A stretch of DNA of 30,817 bases from Gnetum montanum (Eukaryota > Streptophyta > Gnetopsida > Gnetales > Gnetaceae): the NCBI GenBank assembly GCA_015680685.1, contig MNCI01018063.1, positions 257,019 to 287,835 of the forward strand, read 5' to 3'. Within the stretch, counting starts at the first letter, position 1. The number at the start of each line of letters is the position of its first letter. This document shows, piece after piece, positions 10,786-21,877 of this stretch. The position numbers were made by a program, and so were the translations under genes. The notes under the pieces are model-generated. The model searched no databases and was not told the DNA's origin. It was given only the letters and a program-made list of their open reading frames with translations.

Positions 10786-11621
10786 TGATGAGTGGTGAGG
10801 TACCCCTACACTCAACCATATGAATACGAGCATGTACGCATGATCCGATCGAACTTTGCAGATGGACTAGTTGTGGTATCTAGACAATTACACATTGATC
10901 ATAGTTCACTGTCTTCCCACCTGGACTAGTATTTTCTTTGTCACATATGGTTTTGTCCAGAGTGAGGTGAATGATGGGATCCTAACTAATGCGACTCCTA
11001 GAGATGATGGAAAATAATCTTGACTTAAGCTAATAAGAAATAGAAAGAGAAATCTAAACTAGCCTAAATGCGATGACCATCTATCCCTAATCATCCATGC
11101 TCATCTTGGACCTCATGTACTACTTCTGGGATTACCAAGCATGCATTACTTGAGCACTCCTAGATATGCTACTAGGTTACCCAGTAGTTACACTGAAATG
11201 TTCATGATTAAGTCATACTCATTCCGCATTTAACAACAGGAATAGTAAATGATGATAAATAAATATTAACAAAGAAAACAATAAATAACAATTAACAATT
11301 GAAGTAATTAAAGGCTAAGTGAATGCTGTAATGATGGAGTAATCTCAATCTTTATTTTCGATCATGTGCGTGTCCAAGTACGTCACACTCGAATAAAGGT
11401 TCCGTAAAATTACAATCATCACACTATAACTAACTGAAAAATTGACAAAAAGACTCTATCTAAGAATTACCAACTCCCCCTTTCTATGCATCCAAATGTT
11501 GTATTTATAGGCCTACACAGGAATTACGATATCATGTATTCGATATTGTTATCTAGGCTACAATATCCCATACCTGATATCGAGGATCTAATATTGGGAC
11601 CTAGCAAACCATGATTCATCA
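10786..11621 (-). repeat. 3' LTR of the outer element
   Basis: It matches 27912-28772 throughout, differing by roughly one base in ten over the first 500 bp by eye and by one indel of about 25 bp near 11430. In minus-strand order: a cluster of GATATC-like motifs (11600-11527), a TATA box (complement of TATTTATA, 11502-11509), and an AAAATAAAG polyadenylation-type signal (11350-11358). Confidence 0.9.
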
Positions 11622-11630
11622 TACCCCCAT
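11622..11630 (-). promoter_or_regulatory. Polypurine-tract candidate of the outer element
   Basis: Minus-strand ATGGGGGTA lies directly against the TGATGA start of the 3' LTR. The G run and exact position fit a plus-strand primer, although the tract is short and mutated. Confidence 0.5.
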
Positions 11631-11829
11631 GACTGAATAACAACTTATCCTCGAGTTAGATAAAATGAGAATGAGTTCAACTGATTACATAGTGGATAGG
11701 TATGGGATTATTGACTAACTAGGAATTACTCATGCTGCAGTGTGGGGTTGAATGAAACAAGATTGGGACATAGACACAAAATTAGAAAAAGCAAAATTTG
11801 TTGGAACTCATGTGGTTCCTAGTAGTGGT

Positions 11830-13314
11830 GGCTCCTCCATGTGTCTCTTCCCCTTATCTTGTGCTCCAAGGTTTGGAAATGGATGTCTCTGAAGGATCAC
11901 CTGAAGCTTTTCTTCTTCGGTTTGGGGATCTTATGTTGTCCATGTTGATGCTCCAATGTTGAATAGAGTTGGCACCTTCCATGGGCACAGCAGTTGCAGA
12001 AACATTTGATTGGCCTTTACATACCAAGATACAAATAGCTGTCATTCCTCTTCATACACTCTAAATTTGTCTTTGCATTCTTCGTAGTCCATGAGCCGTT
12101 GAGCCAAATCCATCATGACATCCTTTTGTCCTTGGTAGCTGGTCTTGAATACCTCTAATTCAAAATTTGCTACTTCTAATTTCTACAATGTCTTCTTGTG
12201 TTCAGAAAATTCTATTTCATATTTAGTGTAGGTGGTTGTTACCTACTTCTCTAATTTTGTTCTTGGATGTCCTGCTATCAACATGGCTAAGTTGTCATAC
12301 TATAGGTTTGCCAACTCCATGTACTTCGTGTGATCCTGTATTTGCAGGTCTCAAATTTTCAGTTCCACTTGGTGGACGAAGAAATAAGTATCCAATATGG
12401 CCCACCAATTAGTGTTCTAAGCATTGACAGTCTTAATATGGGCTTTGGCCATATGGAATTCTTTTCTATCACCTGTTTGTACATCCCCACTAGATCTGTA
12501 AAATGCTCCTTGAGCTTTTCATGTCACTTGGCCTCGTTCTACCACGTAGTTATTTCAATCATCGTCTTCTGGCAGATTGCATGTACCTCCTCCATTGAGA
12601 GGGTTCTATTTTCTCTAGCCAAGCGATTCATATCTTGGTTGACCCTTATTAATTATTCTCGTAATTTTTGAAAATTTTCTTTGAGAACATCTTTTTGTTT
12701 TTCTACTATGGTCAATCGAAGATTTTTGGTAGTGAGGTGTTTATTTTCTTCTTGTGAGGACTTGAGTGCTTTGGCATGTGCATACATTTAAGCTTATGCC
12801 TTCGAAGCATTCCAATTAGACTTCTCCTTTTCCTCCACCACCCTTTTATTCTCTACTAACAATTTAGTCAACTGCTCTATTCAAAAGGATTCTAGTTGTT
12901 CTGCAGGGATAAATTGGGTGGATCCCACTATACAGCTTGCAAGGTGATGAGCTTTTCTTGGAGTCTTTTTAACTCCTCCTCTGCATGTTCAACCTTGACT
13001 TCTACCATGACTAGATTTCCTTTTGTAGAAATGAGGTCTGACTATGTTGCTCTGACATCTTGAGGGATGTCAAATAAGGACGTCATCACTTGTCCTACTT
13101 GCAACAACAAATCCAGAACATCCTCATGATCTGCAAGAGTCATTGAGGTATCGACCAAGGTTTGAGCATCGCATGCTCCTGTAAAATCTACTGATGGCAC
13201 AACAGGGACATTAAACGATTCCTTGATGTGGTATGTGATCACTTTTGCTACTCTCTTTGCATCTTGGTGCTGCATGACCACTACTATGGTGCCTTCACTA
13301 GTTTCTAATTGCAC
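11830..13314 (-). pseudogene. Coiled-coil C-terminal part of the outer element's second ORF
   Basis: Frames on the minus strand continue from the globular domain upstream. The first open piece, 13314-13042 (90 codons), includes TLADHEDVLDLLLQVGQVM. Beyond its stop are Glu/Lys/Leu-rich heptad-like pieces (VKVEHAEEELKRLQEKL near 12960), then SWQGQ/LAQRLMDYEECKDK-like pieces near 12150-12070, with many stops and frameshifts between. The tail reaches the end of the internal region. The composition suggests a long coiled coil; the family is unknown to me. It is most likely part of the same protein as 13700-14600. Confidence 0.5.
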
Positions 13315-13699
13315 CTAGAAAGATGCAGTGTTTTCAAAGATTTATTGTGACCAGTGTGATTCACCTCCTCCTATTTGGATGAATTATTCACTCCATGAGC
13401 AATCAATTGAGATTGTGGGTTGTACGACATCACCAATGTCCCTGAAGAGATTGGCTTCATCATGACTTCCCCAACTAATCGATTCCGCGATGGCCCTAAG
13501 ATGGCTCATCGATGGTCGATAATCCTACGGTGGTGGTGGCAGTTGGTCTTGCTAGCCTGTAGGTTGTGTGCTAGGCCCCACTTCCTATTGTTGATTGGGC
13601 CTTGTGCCTGAAAGTTGGCTAGGCCCTATAGTTTGAGGTGCAATGGGCCCCACCATCTATTCTTTCTCAAGCTCCAGTGTCTCACCAGCACTTTTCCTT

Positions 13700-14600
13700 A
13701 GGGCTAGTGGCTTTAGTAATTCAGCAAATGGAGCATTTTGAGCCTTTCTAGGGATGTCATTGATGTACCTCAAAATTCCAGCACATCAGCACAGCTTCCT
13801 AATTAGGTAAGGAAAATGTAATGCAAACTTCCCTATATTATGTTCTTCAAACCACCTTAAAAATTTCTGTGAGATATAGATGGGGTAGGTTGACATTAAC
13901 CTTGCCCATCAAGATGGCACTTCCTCTAGCTGCATAGGTGGAAATTCTATTTAATACCTTTATTGGGAAAATGTGATATGTGTCAATTTTGAAGTAGATC
14001 CTCTCTTTAAGCATGAGATCTCCATATGTTTTATCTTCCTTTCCATACATCCTTTCTAGCCATATTTTGTGCACATCCACATCAGAGCTAGTGGATAGGT
14101 GAGCAACCTTAGGTCATGTATTTAGAAGGTTCAATACTTCTAAAATGGCCTTAGTAGAGAAATTAATAGAAACCCCACCAATATCAACAGTGGTGCCTTC
14201 TTCCTTGTTGTGCCAAAATTGGTACATCTCCCCTATGTACCAATCATCACTCTAAGAGAGAACAGGCCACAGTGGAGACCCCTTAAGTTGGTCTCTGATT
14301 TCCTCAGGGGAAAATTTAGTGAAAGGTCCAAAATTAAGTTCCACAATCACAGTTGTTGATGTGGACCTTTCAGAATTGCCCAAACACATTTCGGAGACAA
14401 CGTGAGATGTTGTCCCTGCTTAGGTGCCCTCCTATCTCAACCTTTGACATGGCCCGATTGTGCAGTGAAAATAGGTTCTTGATGAATGCTATATGATTAT
14501 GCCTCTTGCTCTACGTGTTCTTTGAGAGGAACTTGGCCTCTACCTCTCCTTGGTCATTTGGATGCACCTTGAGAGGGTCCTCCTTACTATCCTCTTCTAG
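13700..14600 (-). pseudogene. Globular domain of the outer element's second ORF, broken
   Basis: Several clear protein pieces follow one another across frameshifts: VIVELNFGPFTKFSPEEIRD ending LWPVLS (14372-14252), INFSTKAILEVLNLL (near 14150), and the open 77-codon piece 14080-13847 with VHKIWLERMYGKEDKTYGDL, then FKIDTYHIFPIKVLNRIS and ARGSAILMGKVNVNLPHLYL, followed by ITFSLPN/AGI-like pieces to about 13750. The layout recalls the 'putative plant transposon protein' domain found in Athila-type and non-autonomous elements (Transposase_32 in Pfam); that match is from memory and uncertain. It lies between gag and the 3' LTR, where pol would be expected. It is not an active gene. Confidence 0.5.
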
Positions 14601-15098
14601 GGGCCATTTGCAATCACACGGGACTAATTATTAGTAAGGTTATTTACAAAATTAGATTAATACCTTACTCCTTGCCCTTATATTCATTTCTTGCTTAGTG
14701 TGATTTAGTGTTAGATATTTTCATGAAAATCCCCCTAAATGTTTTGATATTGAGCCCAATTTGATTAGGTGACTCCAAAGAATAATTTCATGATCTGGGT
14801 GAAGAAATAAAATTAATTTGAAAAACGTTTTAAGCATTTTTAAGGTCACTTACCCTTGATAATATCCTTTGAGAAATGATGAATTTCAAAAAAAATATGT
14901 GCAACCTGAAGCGTACCCTTCCCCCAGGATTAAGTTAAACACTCTAGGTTTAGGTAAGTTTGATTGGAATGTGAATCGGAGCATTAATGAGTACGTTATA
15001 GATGTTTTGAATGATAGACGCGCAAGAGAATCGGAAAATTTCAATAACTCCCCTTGCATAAGTAGTGAAAAATGACATTGACATGCACAAGGGGGTCA

Positions 15099-15160
15099 AT
15101 ATATATAGTTTTTATAAATGCCATATCATGTACCCGATAGTGTGGACCCGATATCGTGTC
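15099..15160 (-). promoter_or_regulatory. Internal TATA plus GATATC cluster in the outer element
   Basis: On the minus strand, GATATCGGGTCC, CTATCGGGTACATGATATGG and then TTTATAAAAAC and TATATATATTG follow one another. This repeats the LTR layout of GATATC-type motifs just before a TATA box. It sits upstream of the second coding region and could be its own promoter or a remnant of another LTR. Confidence 0.4.
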
Positions 15161-16540
15161 CTTTTCAAAATAGGGTACTTGGAAAAATTAATGAATTTTT
15201 GAATTCCCAAGGTTAAAAATGAAGGATTTAAGGTTGAATTGAAAGATCTAGGGTAACTTTCAAGAGATCTAAAGGCACTGAAAGTGTAATGAAGTGAAAT
15301 TGACAATGAAATTCATGAATAGGATGAGGAAAAAGGACATGTTGTGGTGCATAGGAATGTTGGAATTTAAAATAATGATAAAGGGAAAGATTATTGTAGC
15401 AATGCAATACTTGGAGGCTTTAAGATGATGTGGTGATGTGCAAAGAGTGCAAATTACAAAAGTTATGCAAGTGGATCCTCCCCAAAGCAAGTTCCTACCT
15501 ATCATGCCCTTATGTAACCACACTTGAAAATGTTCATAGGCACTAAAAGAGTTAAATGAAATCCACACCAATTCCAAAAAACAAACACATGTAGATACCA
15601 CTGTGATGAGGTATGAGCTCTATGCCACACAAGACACAAGTTAGAAATACTTAGATAGTGAGGTGAAACAAATCGTAGAGGGGATTACAGAGATTAGGAC
15701 ATGAGGTAACTGACCTTGGGAAAAATGAATCCTAAGTGTAGGACATGATTAATGATTCATTAGCCCATTGTTCCAAGATCAAGACTAAGTCCATGCCTCT
15801 GATCAATGACATTGCATTATTTCATCTAATGATGGAAAACCACAAGAGCACCATGACAACAAGGGATATGATCACTTGGAATTTTGTCAAAGGAAGAAGT
15901 GATTTGGAATTTCTTTGTGGCACATTCTTCTTTGGCCTTTTATTTGATGTTTTCTTTTTCTTTTTTTTTCTTCTAGCTGCTTTGGCACTTCGTCTTTTCC
16001 AACAGTGAACCAGAGAAGCCACCAACCTTCAGGCATGGGTGCATGTCCTTCCAGTGGAACCCCCAGAATAGCATTGAGTTTCTTTATTAAGTGCCTTTAT
16101 TACTCTTACACACATCTTTCATTACATCCACAAGGATCTTAGTACAACCAGGCTGCATGATAGCACCTATAGATGTCAGCAAAAACAATCCACAAGTCCC
16201 CTTGATGTCACACCTCAGCCATTCCCTCTTAGTCCATCATTTTTTGCTTTGGGCATAATGAGCACAAAATTACTTTAAGTTTTAATGATGATAAGAATAT
16301 CATCATACCCAGAGTAGAACCTCTTATTAATAGAATGGGTGGGCAGATGTTGTGGACTCACTGTTCAAATAATTAATCACCTGAGACTTGATAGCATAGA
16401 ACAACACCTCAACCAACAAGTCACATGAGTATTTTATTCACTACTGAGATTACCCTCAAAAAGGTAAAATAAAAAATTGGAAATGAAAAACTAGAAAAAA
16501 AAGATTTCAAGTCAAAGAAAAGAAATTTTTTTTACTAATT
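15161..16540 (-). other. Spacer between gag and second ORF of the outer element
   Basis: The spacer contains an open 110-codon frame (15601-15269) of hydrophobic, low-complexity character and a Lys-rich piece around 15960-15980 encoded by an A-rich run (T run on plus). I recognise no domain. The phrase HAPMPEGWWLLWFTVGKDE (about 16045-15990) looks protein-like, but I cannot name it. Confidence 0.35.
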
Positions 16541-18380
16541 CTGCTTATTAGAATGGAGGATATCCCCCATAACTAACCTTTTGAGCATGGGTAGAATCAA
16601 TAAATGGGAAAAGTGGATCCATGCATGTGGGAAATATTGGAGTTTGGTCATATCTAGACCACTGGGTTTATGTTGATGTGGTGGTTGGAATGTATCCAAC
16701 TTGGGGTTCACACACTTGATTAAAGTTGGCATAGTGGGGAAAATTATAAGATGTGGTCATGTGATAAGGAGTTGACCCACTATGGCATCCATGATCCTAA
16801 GATGGTATGTAAGGATCAATATGTCTCCCAATGTGGTTATATTCATTGGGCTACATGGTTTTTGGAGTGTTGATTTGTGGCCATGATAAGGTAATAGGAG
16901 GTGTTGAGTTCAAGGAGGTAGATGCATCACAACGTTGAACTTGTGCTATGTTGGTGGGTGAAGTGGTTTCAGAACCATGCTGTCTCTTTCTATGGTCCTG
17001 CCTAAAGAAAGGACACTTTGAACATTGTGGAGGACCTCCATTACTATTGATAGTAGTAGCACAAGTAAAGTTCATGGGTTGGTGTTGTGGTACAAAACCT
17101 TCTGGCACAACTAGTTGCGATGTAGAAGGAGGTGAATGATGAGAATATTGAGGGTAAGGAGAAAGTGTAAGGAACATGAGGTGGTGATCTTGTTAGAGAG
17201 GACATGGGTTGATAGTACTTAGGAGAATGATAACAATGTGGTGAAATAGAGGATGTTGACATAGTTGGAGAAATAGGATGCTAAACATAATAAGTTCTTG
17301 GGTTTGGATGGTATGAAGGGTGTGACTAGTTTGACGATGGCCTCCCCCACGACTGGGGTTTTTAGCACTATGGTTGAACTTGGTATTTCTGTATGAAATC
17401 TGGATGTAACATTCCACATCAATGCTCATGTAAATCTGACAAGATTAGGCAGTGGCCTTTGGGGTGATTGTATAGGAAAACATCACATTGATACAGGTGG
17501 TTTGTAGTTGAGCCCTTATCCTTATTTTCTTCAACCCTTCTTTCCAATTTTTTTGTGGTGTCTTGTCCTATTTCTCTATTTGACATGGTTCCACCTCTAA
17601 TTATTTTGGCATATTCTCTGCATTTTTCATGTACCCATTCCATCATCTTGTTGATCTTTGCCTCAATTTCATCTAGTGATTGTAGTATTGGCAAAGATGA
17701 TTCCACCTCCTTCAAGTGAGTTGATTTCTCCTCTTTATGATCATGGACCTTTGCTATTTTAGATTTCGGTCCTATTGAGAGCTTTTAACATTCTCCCATT
17801 TAGCTATTTCTCCTTCTTCCTTTGCTACCTACTTAATAAGTGCTTGGAATTGATGGGTTCATAGCTCGTATAGTAGGCCTGGGGAATACATCCCTAGGGT
17901 CTCCTTGGTTTCATTATGAAGCCCATCCATTATGTGATACATTAGGCTTTCCTTGGAGAACCCATGGCCTAGGCATTTGTTTAATAATTGAAAATATCAT
18001 TCTAAGGCCATGTCCAAGGGTTCATGTTGCCCTTGTTTTCACTCTTGGATTTGTCTCCTCAAGGCTAACAGTCTTGCATAGGTTTGATATCTTTCATTGA
18101 AGAGTTCTACCATTATCGGCCAACATTGAATTGATTTTGATTTTAAAGACCTATACCATACTTTTGCTTGGCCCATGAGTGTCATAGGAAAGAGCTTAAG
18201 TCTTTACCATTCATTATCAATGTTGCTCCATGCATAGACATTGTAGAATGCTTGTAAATGATGTTGTGGATCTAAATCATAGCCTCCTAAAAACTTGAAA
18301 AAGTTATTTAAGTCAAGCCTAGGTAATCGGCTTTCCTTGCGATGCCTGTGGGATATTTGAATAGCCTCTTGTATATGCAT
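16540..18380 (-). pseudogene. gag of the outer element, downstream part
   Basis: This is the 3' portion of gag, separated from its 5' portion by the inner element. The retrotransposon gag core is clear: LDLNNFFKFLGGYDLDPQHH (about 18325-18265), LMGQAKVWYRSLKSKSIQCW (about 18175-18118), FNERYQTYARLLALRRQI (to about 18050), then HGFSKESL and ETKETLGMYSPGLLYEL in a shifted frame (about 17960-17860). After that come a charged segment (17715-17419, with EIEAKINKMMEWVHEKCREY) and a Pro/His/Tyr-rich tail with a Cys pair (QCSKCPFF, near 17020) ending near 16540. Gag proteins form the virus-like particle and bind the RNA. Stops and frameshifts are frequent, so it is non-coding. The C-terminal composition is that of a disordered tail, not a pol product. 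Confidence 0.75.
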
Positions 18381-18830
18381 TGTGACATCCAAAAATGTTG
18401 GTGGCTGGAACATTAAGAGGTCACCAAGTGTACAGCCTAACCCCGAATCCATGAGAGGGCCATGTTGGAGAAAATGGAAATGGGGTGCCCTGAACGGTCT
18501 TGTCGATCAAACAGGGACTTACGTGGTGTTAAAACGACCATGTGTGAGAAGGGTTTGTACTAAGTTACACGTAGGCATTAAGTCTAGGTAAGCTAGATTG
18601 TAGTAGGGTGTCTCAGGCTGAGAACAATGACATGAACATGCAAATATGTATGAAAAAGTGAGAAAATACAAGTGTTACACTAAATGCAAAAGAGAAATTC
18701 TTGAGAAATGCAACAAAATTTGAAAAAAACTGTGTAGTGCCCCAAAAGAGGGAGTGTAGCTAATTCACAAGAGGTCTTAAAAGGTACACAGTGTACAATA
18801 GGTGTAGTGGAAGCATAGTCATAGCCTCGG

Positions 18831-18880
18831 TGATGTCAGGCTATGAAGTTTGGTGTGATGTCAGGCTATGAAGTTTGGTG
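18831..18880. repeat. Perfect 25-bp tandem duplication in one LTR
   Basis: TGATGTCAGGCTATGAAG plus seven more bases occurs twice back to back. The sister LTR has a single copy (near 26190), so the duplication arose after insertion. Confidence 0.9.
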
Positions 18881-19307
18881 CTCACTATGTTGAATTGTGC
18901 CTGCTGGGTTGGTAGCCATGTTGTACAGTGCAATGTTCTACAAGGCTACAATGGGACTGCAATGTAGTGTGTGGTGTAGTTGTGCTTCTGTACTGGTGTA
19001 GTGTGCTCTGGGTTTCGTTCGTCCACAGCACTAAGTGCTAAGTTGCCAAAGTGCCAAAATGCCAAATGGAAGTGCTAACTACCTTACTGGTGAAAAATGG
19101 AAGCCAACCCCCCCCTCTCAAAACACTATGGCGCAGGGGTACTTATAGGGCTAGGGTTATCCCAAAATGTAGATCAAATGCCACGTGGCAGTGTGGTGGG
19201 TGGGACCACGCTATCTACTATGCTCATCCCATGTTATGCATAGGACACAGGATGCTATCTACTATGCTTGTTCCATGTTATACACAGGGCATGGGACGCT
19301 ATTTTCA

Positions 19308-19672
19308 TAGCTGGATAGATGTGCTATGCTATGCTACACTGCACAGCTTGACATGTGTGCTATGTCGCACAACTTGATATGTGTGCTACACTACGCTACC
19401 CTGCATAGTTGAACATGTGTGCTACATTGCGCTATGCTGTGCAGCTTGACAAGTGTGATATGTTGTGCTATGCTGCATAGCTTGATAGGTGTGCTACACT
19501 GTGCAACCCTACATAGCTTGACAGGTGTGCTACACTATGCAGCTTGATAGGTATGCTATGCTGTGTAGCTTGATAGGTGTGCTATGTTGCGCTATGTTGT
19601 GCAGCTTGATAGGTGTGCTATGCTGCATAGCTTGATAGGTGTGCTATGATGTGCTATGCTGCACAGCTTGAC
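19308..19672. repeat. U3 tandem array, inner 3' LTR
   Basis: Units run TGTGCTAYGYTGYRYAGCTT then GAYAGG, either 26 bp or 36 bp long. The longer form has one extra 10-bp module like TGCGCTATGT. Units vary mostly by transitions. On the coding strand the array lies upstream of the TATA box. Confidence 0.85.
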
Positions 19673-19846
19673 ACAAAAATCTACAGAAAGTACCATCATT
19701 CTAAGACTTAAAATTTTTTTTGCAAATATGGTAGTTGGAGCTGACTACACTCAACACTTGAAAAAATAAGGGCAAAGTGCCACCATTTTAACACTTAGCC
19801 AAATTTGTAGTTGAGATGCCGAGACTCAAAATTTTGTGGTGTTTCA

Positions 19847-19859
19847 ATGGCCCCTCTTT
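19847..19859 (-). promoter_or_regulatory. Polypurine tract of the inner element
   Basis: Minus-strand AAAGAGGGGCCAT ends directly at the LTR start TGAAACACC. Position and composition are typical for plus-strand priming. Confidence 0.75.
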
Positions 19860-20907
19860 GTTGACATCTGGAGGAGTGGCCTAAGAGATGTCGACAAAGA
19901 ATTACAAAACATAACAATAGACAGGCCACCAACATCACTCATCAGTACAGGATCAGATGTCATTTTACCATGCTTAAGCGTGCTATGGGAATAAGGTTAT
20001 GCTGAGGGACAAGGGGTATAGGCAATGCTAGGGAGTCGAGATTTAAATGGTGGAAATGAAATGCAAATAGTAGATCATGATGTAAGATGCAAATTCAGCA
20101 TGGCTAAAAGTGACCATGCCATGAAGTGATTTGCCCCTGAAACGTTGACCTCTCGTCAAAGTGCTTATGAGAGTGTCAAATTCAATCTAAGGCTAGGCTA
20201 GTTACGAAGCTACAACTTTGTTAATTTACTTGGGGATATGCTTTTTCCCATTCTCTTTCTTTTTTTTCTTTTTTCTTTGCTATGTTATGAGGCAAACCTT
20301 CTTTGGGTTCAACTTACTACTGAATGTTAGCTACGATTTGGCCATTAAGAAGATGGGCTTTGTTTTGATGCATCCACATTACATCGGTAGGATAGATGTT
20401 TCCTCCCAAGGATGATTTGTGTTACATCCACTTAGGCTTTGACCACACAACAGAGGCTTCCAACAAGATGATTTGTGTTACATCGACCATGGGTTCTATT
20501 GTTGACGTGAAAAAAATGTCATATGCATCACAGTGTGTATGCATCTGAGGGATGTGTAATCATGAGTATGTGGGAGATGAGAGGATATAGGATGACGGAG
20601 TGGATGTGCATAGGTTGTAATAAGGATGAGGGGGATGTGCACTCTTGAGTGGCTTAACTAGTCTAATCATGCACATTGGAGTAATGTTGTAACTTGCTGC
20701 TGCAATGAGATGCATCTCTGCATGACCACCTCTAAGGCTTCATCCTACAAACACAACTCCGAGAAGACAAGAAAACCACACAACATGAAATGCAAGTGTA
20801 AATTCCTAATGTGAAGATGTTTCATGTGCTAGATGTGAAGATGCTATAAATGTATCAAATGTTATGCCAGTTGCTAGTGCTTAGGAAGCCAGTGAAAGTG
20901 CTAGGGC

Positions 20908-21037
20908 AATGATGTTACAAGTCCTCTAAAGGCTGTACTAATGGAAAGTGCTTCAAAAGATCAAGAGAATGGTGGAAGGAAATGATGTTATGAGTGCCAC
21001 CAAGGCTGCATTAATGGCAAGTGCTCCAAAAGATCAA
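20908..21037. repeat. Two 57-bp repeats with 73-bp period
   Basis: The block AATGATGTTA...AGATCAA at 20908-20964 recurs at 20981-21037 with about a dozen changes. A spacer of 16 bases separates the copies. Confidence 0.75.
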
Positions 21038-21043
21038 CAACAT

Positions 21044-21316
21044 GCTAGTTTAAAGTCTTGGTAGACTGTGAACATAGTTTAAGATCTCGACAGACCGTGA
21101 TATGCTATCTTATAGTCTTAGCACACTGCTGGATGTTAGTTTAATGTCGTAGTAGACAATGGATGTTGTGCCAGTTTAACATCATGACCCAAGGATGAGC
21201 TATTGTGTCAGTTTAACGTCATGACCCAAGGAAGAGCTGTTGTGCCAATTAAACGTCATGATCCAAGGATGAGCTGTTGTGCTAGTTTAACGTCATGACC
21301 TAAGGATGAGGTGTGC
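21044..21316. repeat. 30-bp then 37-bp tandem repeats
   Basis: Four diverged units start at 21044, 21074, 21104 and 21135 (period about 30) around the core AGTTTAAYGTCRTAGTAGAC. From 21172, four more units at 37-bp spacing (21172, 21209, 21246, 21283) carry CAGTTTAACGTCATGACC and AAGGATGAGCTGTTGTG. The two blocks share the GTTTAA-GTC core, so one probably grew from the other. Confidence 0.85.
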
Positions 21317-21877
21317 TAGTTTATAGTCATAGTGGACTGGTGCTTACCCTCATTGTCTAAGGTATGATGCTGCATGCATAGTCATGCTGTGTGCCTACAA
21401 GATCTTGCAAAAATCAACTAGAAAAACAACACCAAGTGGTAACTGTTGTAAATAGAGTTGAAATGCATAAATGAAAGGGAAGCAATGCAAAAAAGTAATA
21501 ATTTCAAGCCATTCTAGGCTATGGGCTAGTTTAAGGCCTTTTCTGGCCATGTATTTTTGTTGTTTTTTTAATGTGTTTTTGATTTTTTTCAAATGCAATG
21601 CATAAGCTAAGTAGATGGATGTGTAAACAAAGTACAAATGCATAAACAAAGTGAAGTAGTTTGTAAACTAGGCAAGCAGGTGAAATGTAAATGCATGAAC
21701 AAATGCAACCCAAGAAAAAACCAAAAATGCATGGCTGATGGAGACAAGGGATGAGTTGATGCTTAACATGTTTTTGGCAAAGGAAAAGTCTTGATCACAT
21801 AGTTACTTCCTAATTAGGTGTGGATTAGGGGATGTGCAAGGCTTAGGGTCCTCTGGGAGGTTATTGGCTTCAACCAC

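Larger units (their letters stand above)
18381..19846 (-). repeat. 3' LTR of the inner element
   Basis: It starts TGTGACATCC and ends GTTTCA on plus, pairing with 25737-27275. On the minus strand: a tandem array in U3 (19672-19308), a TATA box CTATAAGTA (complement of 19141-19147), and downstream R/U5. A perfect 25-bp tandem duplication at 18831-18880 is absent from the other LTR. Confidence 0.9.
19860..21877 (-). other. Non-coding 3' internal region of the inner element
   Basis: This is where pol would continue after the protease, but I see no reverse transcriptase or integrase motif, only short frames. It holds a 73-bp-period pair (20908-21037) and a long run of 30- and 37-bp repeats (21044-21316), plus a T-rich tract near 20255-20280. 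Confidence 0.6.

Noticed and set aside
15822-16025. Lys-rich minus-strand frame (KKKKKK run) as a nuclear-localisation protein
   Set aside because: The run is an A-rich simple repeat in the spacer; no conserved context.
21044-21316. CRISPR-like regular repeats
   Set aside because: Units are contiguous and diverged, with no unique spacers, and lie inside a plant retrotransposon.
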